Both the position numbers and the translations under genes were made by a program. The notes under the pieces were generated by a model. That model had not been told where the DNA came from. It made no database searches and saw only the letters and a list, made by a program, of their open reading frames with translations. Below are positions 14,355 to 21,443 of a stretch of DNA of 25,445 bases, piece by piece (within the stretch, counting starts at the first letter, position 1; every line of letters starts with the position of its first letter). Source of the DNA: Candidatus Thorarchaeota archaeon (GTDB lineage: Archaea; Asgardarchaeota; Thorarchaeia; Thorarchaeales; Thorarchaeaceae); NCBI GenBank assembly GCA_016839345.1, contig JAEOUL010000203.1, positions 1 through 25,445 of the forward strand, in the 5' to 3' direction.

Positions 14355-16478
14355 GTGAAGAGAAGGCTGACAAACTTACTATTGATCGGATTATTGATTT
14401 TCTCAGCTGTTCCCATTTGTTTTGCTAGTAATATACCAAGTGCTGATCCAAATCTAGACAGTGTATATGTTGATGTAGTAGTTATGCCCAATGGACGAAT
14501 CAATGTTACATATTGGATGACGTTTACAGCAGCTGCGGGAGGTCTATCGGGATTTGATTTGCTTGGTATTCAGGAAACATCAATCTACGATACTAATCGC
14601 GCATATGTTGAATGGGGTGGAGATAGATATGATCTCATAGTCAGTTTCCGTTCAAACGGTTATGGTCTAGATTGGGTTCCCATAACCCCGGAAGGCGAAC
14701 AAGTCCTTGTTGTCTTTGGCTACTTCAGTACAAATCGTATAATCGAGTTGACCACATCCGAAACTTATGGCAACCTAGGCGTATTCAACTGGGCTCCAGT
14801 TCAATGGGAAATACCAATTGACCATGAGGCAGTTCAGGTAATCTACCCAATTGTCATGAATTCCTCGTGGATTGAACCATCACATGGAGTTACAACAGAT
14901 GGTGCGGAATACGCTGGGTATGTTGTCGATAGTAATCAAGGTCTCTGGGATGATGGATCGTTCTACTCATTTGATGTTGAGAATCTACTCGCATATCCCT
15001 ATGATGCTGGAGCACCAACACGATATTTCACAGTCAGCCTCGAACACTCAAATCTGAATGCAGAAGACCACTTTCGTATTTGGCACTATACAAATTGGAG
15101 TTTCTATGAGCCGTTTCTTGAAGCAGGAGCTTTAGGTTATAGCGCAGTTAGCTATGTTAATGCTGATGCAGAAACACAGTTTGATCTTCAGATTTCTGTG
15201 TTTAATTTTGGCGATGCTGAGATTGAAGATGTAACTATAACATTGGCACTTCCTGAAAACCTAACCTTGACTTCCGGTTCGGTGATAACTTATGTTGGTA
15301 ATCTGGTTGGTGGTGAAAGATGGTATCAAGTATATTCAATAGTACCAGCTAATACTCCACAGATTCTGACAATCTCATTTCGAGTAAGTGCGTCAAACCT
15401 CAATTCTTCAGAGTGGCTTTACTTCACTACAGACATCTATGTTCGGGAATATATTCCACCTCTAATTAACCCAAATTACCTGATTGGCGGTTTTGCAGTT
15501 CTTTTCGCACTCGGTACCGTCTATTACGGATATAAGAGAGTCACACGATCCTACGGTGCAAAGTGGGATGCTGATGATACGACATATGTCTACCAGAGTC
15601 CTGAGATTGCTATACAGACGTTTGGTGAGCCTGGTACAGTAGCAGAGCTGGATCCAATAGAGTCTGCATTCTTTGTCAACACAACGAGACAGAAACTTGT
15701 GTCTATGATTCTAATGTCCTGTGTAAGAAAAGGAGCTGTTAGAGTCTTATCAACAGAACCACTCAAACTCTCAGTGACAGGTCTTCAGTTCCAAGACCTA
15801 ACATATTACGAAGATATGTTTCTTGCTTCAATAATCGATGGTGAACTTGATCCCGACAAGATCGATGACATGCTGGAGGAACTTGCTGACAAGGTCCAAG
15901 AGAAAGCTTGGAGTGCTGACTTTGAAGCAACCAAGACAAACCATGATGGAATGGTCGAAGGAGCTTGGGAAGAGCTTGAGAGCTATCCTACTATCGATGG
16001 GCGTATGGACTATTACTTCAATAGACAGTATCATGGTGGTGGTTGGGCTTGGTACTGGCTATTCATGCATCATCGGCATGATCACATAGGTGATGTATTC
16101 GACAGACCAGGACCTGCAATAACTGCTCCTCGTGTACCTGACTGGTTCTCTCAACTCGCAGATGCGACTGGAAATACAATTGCAGGTGTTGGTCAAGTGG
16201 TTGGAGATGTAGCTGCAACGACAGGGCAGATAATGACCAATGTGACAAATACAATTGGGAGTGTGCTTCAAGGAGTAGGGAATATTATCGCAGAACCGTT
16301 GAAGCCGCTTATTGAGAGTACAAGCAGGTGTGTATCTCACGATGCATGTCATAGTGCCTGTGTTTCTCATGATGCATGTCATAGCGCATGTCATAGTGCA
16401 TGTCATAGTGCCTGTGTATGTCACAGTGCTTGCCACAGTGCATGTCATAGTGCCTGTGTTTCTGGAGGATTCAGATAA
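14355..16478 (+). CDS. DUF2207-like membrane protein with C-terminal Cys/His repeat tail, putative SPASM substrate
   Basis: The start is GTG 14355, with GAGGG upstream; the 707-residue product begins with a signal peptide (about 1-25). An external beta-rich region (26-370) follows, then one membrane helix (about 375-396), then a cytoplasmic region whose LDPIESAFFVNTTRQKLVSMIL and KGAVRVLSTEPLKLSV segments resemble DUF2207 proteins. A His/aromatic patch (GGGWAWYWLFMHHRHDH) and a Gly/Ala/Val/Thr-rich helix (about 596-656) precede the final 49 residues, a repeat tail with 11 Cys and 9 His made of seven CHSA units, two CVSHDA units and an ending CVSGGFR. By topology the tail should be cytoplasmic and so accessible to the neighbouring RRE-SPASM enzyme. 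Modification of the tail is inference; metal binding without modification is the alternative. Confidence 0.78.
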   Translation: MKRRLTNLLLIGLLIFSAVPICFASNIPSADPNLDSVYVDVVVMPNGRINVTYWMTFTAAAGGLSGFDLLGIQETSIYDTNRAYVEWGGDRYDLIVSFRSNGYGLDWVPITPEGEQVLVVFGYFSTNRIIELTTSETYGNLGVFNWAPVQWEIPIDHEAVQVIYPIVMNSSWIEPSHGVTTDGAEYAGYVVDSNQGLWDDGSFYSFDVENLLAYPYDAGAPTRYFTVSLEHSNLNAEDHFRIWHYTNWSFYEPFLEAGALGYSAVSYVNADAETQFDLQISVFNFGDAEIEDVTITLALPENLTLTSGSVITYVGNLVGGERWYQVYSIVPANTPQILTISFRVSASNLNSSEWLYFTTDIYVREYIPPLINPNYLIGGFAVLFALGTVYYGYKRVTRSYGAKWDADDTTYVYQSPEIAIQTFGEPGTVAELDPIESAFFVNTTRQKLVSMILMSCVRKGAVRVLSTEPLKLSVTGLQFQDLTYYEDMFLASIIDGELDPDKIDDMLEELADKVQEKAWSADFEATKTNHDGMVEGAWEELESYPTIDGRMDYYFNRQYHGGGWAWYWLFMHHRHDHIGDVFDRPGPAITAPRVPDWFSQLADATGNTIAGVGQVVGDVAATTGQIMTNVTNTIGSVLQGVGNIIAEPLKPLIESTSRCVSHDACHSACVSHDACHSACHSACHSACVCHSACHSACHSACVSGGFR
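16329..16475 (+). repeat. In-frame tandem repeat encoding the CHSA tail
   Basis: The DNA is built of a 12-base unit TGTCATAGTGCA (seven copies, varying mainly at third positions) and two near-identical 30-base units beginning at 16329 and 16359 that join an 18-base CVSHDA block to one CHSA block. Every unit is a multiple of three, so copy-number change keeps the frame. The reverse strand also reads open here, a by-product of the repeat. Confidence 0.9.
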
Positions 16479-16492
16479 CTAATAATCAATAA

Positions 16493-16522
16493 ACTCGAAA
16501 GGTAAAGACTCGAAAAGTAAAC
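16493..16522 (+). repeat. Tandem 15-base direct repeat upstream of the metallopeptidase gene
   Basis: ACTCGAAAGGTAAAG (16493-16507) is followed directly by ACTCGAAAAGTAAAC (16508-16522), 13 of 15 bases matching. It lies between the tail-protein gene and the peptidase start and could be a regulatory site, or chance duplication in A-rich DNA. Confidence 0.45.
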
Positions 16523-16535
16523 GCTTTAGGTTGGC

Positions 16536-17780
16536 TTGACAGTTAAAAATTCGGTTATAATGAATGCGGCAGAGATGTTTTTGAAGATCTGTGGTGAGGT
16601 TGGAAATTTCACAGAGAAACTGACTGGTGTAAGTATTGTAGACGCATATTTTGGACCCGAAGAGTTTCATCCCAAGACACAGAATAAAGAAAAGACTCCT
16701 AGAGAATTAGTTCGAGATATACATCAAACATTTGATACATTGAGAGATGAGGTAGATGATCCTATTCGTCTTGAGTACATGATGGGTGAGCTTCATTCTT
16801 TGAATGTGGTTGTTGACTGGCTTGATGGAAAAGACCTCTCTTATGCAGAGCTAGTTGAGGGTCTATTTAACATCAAGATGAAAAAGTATTCAGAGAAAGA
16901 GATTGACAAAAGTGTCGAACTGGTTACTCAAGCAATGGCTGAATTTCCAGGAAGTGATCTTCATGATAAGATTGAGAGATTTGGAAAAGAGGGAGAGATC
17001 ACGGGGGAAGATCTTAAAATTCTACTTGAAGAAGAATTTCAAACACGATCATTAGAGATAGGCCAGGAGTTTAGAAGCAAGATTTACAATCTTATGGGAG
17101 CTTCAGTTCCTGATAATGGTGTTCAATATGAGGCTGTCAGAGATGAACCTTGGAGTGGATATAACTGGTATCTGGGAGGTTTCAAGTCATTAAACCAATT
17201 CAATATTGAAAAAAAATTCAACAGAGACACATTACAGACTACAATATATCACGAATACGAACATCATGTGTCGAATCTATGGCGTGAGAAGGCATTTTTA
17301 AAATCTGGGAACCTTGAGCTATCAATAGTCCCATTACATACTGGCCGTTGTGTAATTTCTGAAGGTACTGCTGATAGTGCAAAGGATTTTCTCGGAGTTT
17401 CAGAAAAAGACCCTCGAATTATTGTTCTCAACGCACTAGAACCACTCCGTAGAATGACACAAATCAACGCCGCCATTATTCTCAATGATGAAGGTGGATC
17501 TGTAGAGGAAGCTGTTAGTTACTTGATGGAAAGAGGTTATAGAACTAAAGAGTCCGCAGAGTCAGGAATTGCATTCATTTCTCCTACCACAAAGGATGGA
17601 AAGGTTAACATCTTTGCACCCTATATCTTCACATACTTCATCGGAAGAACAGAATTTGTGTATCCGACCTTTCTACGAGCCTCAAAGAAAAATGTTCTTC
17701 CAGAGTTCTTTAAAACTGTCTATATGAATCCTTATTCGGGTTCAAGTGTAACATGGAACAAGGCATTCGAGTGGATGTAA
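16536..17780 (+). CDS. Soluble HExxH zinc metallopeptidase (gluzincin-like)
   Basis: This 414-residue protein has the zinc-peptidase signature HEYEH (H239, E240, H243) within TIYHEYEHHVSNLW, and a second Glu at E276 in ISEGTAD, 33 residues on, which fits a gluzincin third ligand. The N-terminal half is helical and acidic. No signal peptide or membrane helix is seen, so it should be cytoplasmic. The likely start is TTG 16536 behind an AGGTTGG; ATG 16560 is possible. It begins 57 bases after the tail-protein gene on the same strand, so it may process or degrade the tail protein, by analogy with peptidases in modified-peptide loci; that is inference. I cannot name the peptidase family with confidence. 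Confidence 0.78.
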   Translation: MTVKNSVIMNAAEMFLKICGEVGNFTEKLTGVSIVDAYFGPEEFHPKTQNKEKTPRELVRDIHQTFDTLRDEVDDPIRLEYMMGELHSLNVVVDWLDGKDLSYAELVEGLFNIKMKKYSEKEIDKSVELVTQAMAEFPGSDLHDKIERFGKEGEITGEDLKILLEEEFQTRSLEIGQEFRSKIYNLMGASVPDNGVQYEAVRDEPWSGYNWYLGGFKSLNQFNIEKKFNRDTLQTTIYHEYEHHVSNLWREKAFLKSGNLELSIVPLHTGRCVISEGTADSAKDFLGVSEKDPRIIVLNALEPLRRMTQINAAIILNDEGGSVEEAVSYLMERGYRTKESAESGIAFISPTTKDGKVNIFAPYIFTYFIGRTEFVYPTFLRASKKNVLPEFFKTVYMNPYSGSSVTWNKAFEWM

Positions 17781-17838
17781 TTTCCAAACTAGGCGATGGT
17801 GTGTGCCAAGAACTAAGAAGAAAAAACCAGGTACCGGT

Positions 17839-18054
17839 ATGAGTAAACAGTTTGAAACTATCATTTGCATTTCTCAGATGGGATTGCTTTTTCTCATCTG
17901 GATTTTGAGAACATTCTACCAATCCACAGATTTTGAAATAATTCTGATTTACTTCATTGGAACAGCCCTCGTCATAATTGTACTTAGATCAATCAATAAG
18001 AGCGCGGCTGACAAAGCGATGGATGTACTACCAAGATCAAACTCGTTTCACTAG
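17839..18054 (+). CDS. Small two-helix membrane protein
   Basis: I choose ATG 17839, with AGGT about seven bases upstream; an in-frame GTG at 17803 would add a Lys-rich leader without a ribosome-binding site. The 71-residue product has two hydrophobic helices (about 8-25 and 34-50) joined by a short polar loop, with a basic/polar C-terminus. No family is recognised. It follows the metallopeptidase by 58 bases on the same strand and ends about 30 bases before a strong hairpin, so it looks like the last gene of that transcript. Confidence is limited by its size. Confidence 0.5.
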   Translation: MSKQFETIICISQMGLLFLIWILRTFYQSTDFEIILIYFIGTALVIIVLRSINKSAADKAMDVLPRSNSFH

Positions 18055-18082
18055 ACACGTTATTCGTGTAAAAAATGAAGGA

Positions 18083-18108
18083 TGTGTGATGGACCAAGCC
18101 ATCACACA
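18083..18108 (-). terminator. Hairpin with U tract between convergent genes
   Basis: TGTGTGATGG (18083-18092) and CCATCACACA (18099-18108) form a perfect ten-base stem with a six-base loop. Read on the minus strand it is followed within about seven bases by a T6 run, fitting termination of the DUF6159-like gene. It could also protect the 3' end of the plus-strand transcript. Confidence 0.6.
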
Positions 18109-18121
18109 ACAAATGAATAAA

Positions 18122-19504
18122 CTATCTTTGATCCTGAGCTCTGTTATAGGCGCCCTCTAATTCCCTCTCCATTGAGCTAGGAATAACAGTTCTCTCATAA
18201 TCACCTTCTTTTCGTCTAATGAAGACATAGAGAAGAGTCACATAGACAATATCAAATGTCCTTAATACAATTGCACTTGGAATGGCAGCGAATACTGTGA
18301 ATACTACCGTAATCAGTATTGTGAGCATGATATCGCCTCCTGAGTATAACCAACCAAAGAGAGCTCCGCCAATGGCAAACCCAATAAAGAACATGAATGC
18401 CAATACTCCAAAACCCCATCTGACAGCAGTTTCTTTGATCATGACATCAACAAAGTTCTTACGGACAAGACCAGCACTCCTCTTGATACCCTCTGTTGCA
18501 CTGAGTTCCTCTGCAACCATAGCTGGAATTGTAAAGTAATTTATGAGTGCCCAAATCCATCCAATGACTCCTTCTGCAGCATAACCTACACCTCGACCCA
18601 ATGCACTTTGTGATTTTCGTGCGACAGCTTGGATAATCATTCGGATTATTGTTACAATCACACTCATAATACTCAGGACAATGAGTCCTCCAACTACACC
18701 AAGAGAGGCTTTAACACCATCTCCTAGGGTTGGGTCTCTTCCACGCATGTAAATGTAGGTAATTGCAGAAGTTGTTGAATAGGAAAAGTTGTAGAAGAAG
18801 ATAGTAACGAATAGATAGACTACCACACCTATTGCAAAAGGCCATCCATTCTCAAGGGTTATGTCAACATTTCCAAGAAGGATGTTCATACCATCGGGAA
18901 TGACCACGAGCATGATTCCAGCAAAGAATAATGCCGAAACAAGCGTGAAGATCATTGTAAGGAATGGTGGTACAAATGTTCCTTTCTCATCAAGCGTGAC
19001 TTGGCCAGTTAATTTGATTATCTCCCCCGCTCTTCTCACTCTATCTTTGAATATAGTGAAAAGTAAGAGAGTAATGAAAAGCGTAAAGAAACCTGGTATC
19101 AAAATAGGCCAAGCAGTCCCTAACATTGACAATGGCAAAGCACCAGTCACTATGAGGAATATTGGTACAGCCCAAGTAAGGAGATTCATGAACAGAGCTC
19201 CTATGTATATGAGAGTTCCACCTAATCGTTTTGCCGCGACAGAGGCTCCCATAGCCATGATGACACTCAATATTAGTAATGCACCTAGTGCTGCACCTAC
19301 TAGCCAAAGATTATCCGCAAGAAGTGGTGATACTGCCTGGATTAGATTTGTAATATCTGTCTGATACACAGACCAGAGTTCCATAAGTGAATATATGCCT
19401 AATACGATAAAAGCACCAAACACAATCAATAGTCCTGCTATAGCACCTTTCCTGCTCGGATATTCTTGTTTTTCATGATATTCGTAAAGATCAATACGCG
19501 TCAA
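18122..19504 (-). CDS. Multi-pass membrane protein, DUF6159-like
   Basis: The start is TTG 19504, supported by GGAGGTG about eight bases upstream. The 460-residue protein has a short charged N-terminus (to about residue 18) and roughly ten hydrophobic segments. Residues from about 240 on (YLFVTIFFYNFSYSTTSAITY, a GRDPTLGDGVKASL loop, the GWIWALINYFTIPAMVAEE stretch and SATEGIKRSAGLVRKNFVDVM) match the pattern of DUF6159 membrane proteins. The N-terminal half adds several helices and a cytoplasmic loop (about 150-180) not typical of the short family members. No catalytic residues are apparent and the function is unknown. It is divergent from the universal stress protein gene. Confidence 0.7.
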   Translation of the reverse strand: MTRIDLYEYHEKQEYPSRKGAIAGLLIVFGAFIVLGIYSLMELWSVYQTDITNLIQAVSPLLADNLWLVGAALGALLILSVIMAMGASVAAKRLGGTLIYIGALFMNLLTWAVPIFLIVTGALPLSMLGTAWPILIPGFFTLFITLLLFTIFKDRVRRAGEIIKLTGQVTLDEKGTFVPPFLTMIFTLVSALFFAGIMLVVIPDGMNILLGNVDITLENGWPFAIGVVVYLFVTIFFYNFSYSTTSAITYIYMRGRDPTLGDGVKASLGVVGGLIVLSIMSVIVTIIRMIIQAVARKSQSALGRGVGYAAEGVIGWIWALINYFTIPAMVAEELSATEGIKRSAGLVRKNFVDVMIKETAVRWGFGVLAFMFFIGFAIGGALFGWLYSGGDIMLTILITVVFTVFAAIPSAIVLRTFDIVYVTLLYVFIRRKEGDYERTVIPSSMERELEGAYNRAQDQR

Positions 19505-19594
19505 ACAAACACACCTCCGAAGTAATCTGCATATTACTACACTGCAATTGTGCTATCTACCAGTTAAATCTTAGCACATACGTCCAACCCAAAG

Positions 19595-19604
19595 TTAATT
19601 ATAG
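19595..19604 (+). promoter_or_regulatory. TATA box of the universal stress protein gene
   Basis: TTAATTATAG is centred about 26 bases before the A of ATG 19626, which puts the expected transcript start at or next to the initiation codon. With no Shine-Dalgarno upstream, the mRNA is probably leaderless. Confidence 0.5.
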
Positions 19605-19625
19605 TGAATATACACAGAGAACAAT

Positions 19626-20099
19626 ATGGAAAAAATCAGATATTGTGCACCCGGTCACATTTTTTGCAGAGCCAACAAGGTAATGCTTGCAGTAGATGGA
19701 AGTGAGGGGTCTGCTCGTGCAGCCACCGTTGCTTTTGAAGTAGCTGAGATGACAAAATCGAAGGTATTCATTGTTCATGTAATACCCACCTCAGTTGTGA
19801 AGCAGTTCTCACTCATGTCTGATGCTAATCCTGAAGAGGTTCTGGTCAAATACGAAACAGCAGGGAAAAAGCTCTTAGATGGATACAAAGGAGCTGCTCA
19901 AGATTATAATCTCGAAGTGGAACTTATTCTAGAGAAAGGTTCTCCTTCAGATAGGATTATGCAACAAGCTAAGGAGATTGGAGTAGACCTTATCGTAATT
20001 GGATCACATGGGATGGCAGGTTCACTCAGAGGTGGAGTTGGTAGTTCTGCAGAACGCGTTGTTCTTGGTTCTGAGGTTCCCGTGTTGGTTGTGAAATAG
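19626..20099 (+). CDS. Universal stress protein, UspA family
   Basis: This 157-residue single-domain Usp has the first strand and loop VMLAVDGSEGS (19-29) and the C-terminal nucleotide-binding stretch VIGSHGMAGSLRGGVGSSAERVV followed by SEVPVLVVK, close to the G-x2-G-x9-G-S/T pattern of ATP-binding members. The fold normally begins within a few residues of the start, but here about 17 residues precede it, including two Cys (C7, C14). The ATG at 19626 is supported by TATA-box distance; the next in-frame ATG (19683) would cut into the first strand. Usp proteins act in stress survival, but the exact role is not predictable. Monocistronic, in its own promoter context. Confidence 0.85.
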   Translation: MEKIRYCAPGHIFCRANKVMLAVDGSEGSARAATVAFEVAEMTKSKVFIVHVIPTSVVKQFSLMSDANPEEVLVKYETAGKKLLDGYKGAAQDYNLEVELILEKGSPSDRIMQQAKEIGVDLIVIGSHGMAGSLRGGVGSSAERVVLGSEVPVLVVK

Positions 20100-20129
20100 C
20101 TTGAACAACTAATCTAGAACTCTGTTTCA

Positions 20130-20420
20130 CTACTCAAAAGGCAGATTCGGAATATCCTCTAGACCATCAATCTCTCTGATTACCCTAAAGATGCCCCCAA
20201 TACTTAGTATCTCCCAAGCGGGTTTTGCATAAGCGATAGCAATCTCTCTTGCCTCTTCTTTCGGTATCCCTGCTTTGACAAGAGTATTGTAGAAGGTCTT
20301 GGCACCTATCTTGACTTGATTCTTTGCTTTGCGAAGTGAAAGCCATACCTTAACCAAGAGTTTTGATCCACTACCTATTGCAGTCCCAGTTATGGAAACA
20401 ATAGATCTGGCAAAACCCAT
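20130..20420 (-). CDS. Small basic protein, paralog of the preceding gene, unknown function
   Basis: This 96-residue protein starts at ATG 20420, two bases after the stop of the upstream gene, so the two are co-transcribed. A central block FYNTLVKAGIPKEEAREIAIAY (start at F43) repeats the pattern of the upstream protein's FYRNLLEEGIPEDVALDM, so the pair share a domain. The N-terminal 30 residues are Ser/Gly/Lys-rich and mildly hydrophobic (SIVSITGTAIGSGSKLLVKV), perhaps membrane-associated. The family is not known to me. The two proteins may form a heteromer. Confidence 0.6.
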   Translation of the reverse strand: MGFARSIVSITGTAIGSGSKLLVKVWLSLRKAKNQVKIGAKTFYNTLVKAGIPKEEAREIAIAYAKPAWEILSIGGIFRVIREIDGLEDIPNLPFE

Positions 20421-20422
20421 TT

Positions 20423-20803
20423 CTACTCATACTCCTCATTATCAAATTCGTCGCGTTTTTTCTTTCTGCTATGACTTATTGATGCTTCATCAGAAACCAT
20501 GTTCATGATTTTGCCGAAGTCAAGAGCACCTACGAATTTCTTTGTCATGTCTAGAGCTACATCCTCGGGGATTCCTTCCTCAAGTAGATTTCTATAGAAC
20601 TTCCCTATTCCTGCAGCTATATTACCCGCTGCCTCAGGACTGTATATGCTGCCAATCAAGCCGGATATCAGTTTCGGGACTGATTCATTGATTGCAGCGA
20701 AAAGCTCCGGTAAAGCTTCAGCTACAGCTTTCAGTTCATCTGCTTCATCAGAGCTCCTTCTTCTCTTCTTTTTCGGTTCATCATCATTGTAATTATCACT
20801 CAT
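20423..20803 (-). CDS. Small charged protein with shared 'FY-L-GIP' domain, unknown function
   Basis: This 126-residue protein starts at ATG 20803 with GGTGA eight bases upstream and a TATA box at 20838-20848. The N-terminal 22 residues are disordered and basic (KKKRRRSS), then come helices (about 24-55) and the shared block F69-Y70 ... G77-I78-P79. The C-terminus ends in a charged KKKRDEF tail. The basic patch could bind nucleic acid or act in localisation. The function is unknown; it forms a two-gene operon with the smaller paralog. Confidence 0.65.
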   Translation of the reverse strand: MSDNYNDDEPKKKRRRSSDEADELKAVAEALPELFAAINESVPKLISGLIGSIYSPEAAGNIAAGIGKFYRNLLEEGIPEDVALDMTKKFVGALDFGKIMNMVSDEASISHSRKKKRDEFDNEEYE

Positions 20804-20837
20804 TTAATTGTTCACCAAGTAAATTATAGTCTGGTCA

Positions 20838-20848
20838 CTAGATATAGG
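20838..20848 (-). promoter_or_regulatory. TATA box of the small paralog operon
   Basis: CCTATATCTAG on the minus strand predicts a start near 20817, leaving about 14 bases that include the GGTGA ribosome-binding site before ATG 20803. Confidence 0.5.
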
Positions 20849-20879
20849 AAAACTGGTTAAAAGTGACCACTGAGGTTTA

Positions 20880-21380
20880 TCATTCTTCAACTAGAGCAAA
20901 GTATCGAGCCCTTTCATCTTCATCCTCAATTACTTGTAATATGCCACGACTGACGAGTTCATTAACACGCTCCCGGACAATTCGTCTTGACGCAGTTCCT
21001 CTTTCTGCTCTTACAGATGCTGTCAATTGACTTATATTCAAAGGACGAGATTTATCGAGGATCTGAATAATCCGCCAGCTAATGTCATCCTTTTTTAGAT
21101 CTCCAAACCTTGATTCTAATCTCTCTGCTTTAGTGAACTTGCTCATGAGCCGAACCAGTCCATCATAAAATTCGAATCCCTCTCTAATGACCTTAGCTGA
21201 TGTACGTACTTCTTCTATTCCAGGACCCACCCGTTCAATTAGATCCTCAAGTCTTGCAAGACGTTCAGATATCTCATCAAGTCTATCTTGCACTTCCTCA
21301 ATTGTTAACTCTGATTCTTTGCTCTTCTTTGAGTCTTTGCTACCAGTCAAGGAAGTGTCGCCTAAACAGCAACATAGCAC
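20880..21380 (-). CDS. Coiled-coil winged-helix transcriptional regulator
   Basis: The 166-residue protein has a Ser/Lys-rich N-terminus, a coiled coil at about 25-50 (EEVQDRLDEISERLARLEDLIERV), a helical linker, and a winged-helix DNA-binding domain at about 98-166 (DDISWRIIQILDKSRPLNISQLTASV, then RRIVRERVNELVSRGILQVIED). The pattern fits ArsR/MarR-like archaeal regulators that dimerise through a coiled coil. The start is uncertain: GTG 21380 gives an odd LCCCLG beginning and has no ribosome-binding site, and TTG 21350 would remove it. It is divergent from the ClC gene with a 63-base gap, so it may control that transporter. Confidence 0.75.
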   Translation of the reverse strand: MLCCCLGDTSLTGSKDSKKSKESELTIEEVQDRLDEISERLARLEDLIERVGPGIEEVRTSAKVIREGFEFYDGLVRLMSKFTKAERLESRFGDLKKDDISWRIIQILDKSRPLNISQLTASVRAERGTASRRIVRERVNELVSRGILQVIEDEDERARYFALVEE

Positions 21381-21443
21381 AAAGAGATAAGTTTGATGGA
21401 CTCTGCGTAAAACATAGTATTTGGTTATCTAAACGAGAAAAGA

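Noticed and set aside
16059..16448. Minus-strand open frame rich in Thr and Cys opposite the tail
   Set aside because: It mirrors the CHSA repeat DNA in reverse, has no ribosome-binding site, and the plus-strand frame has a signal peptide, domains and a coherent end.
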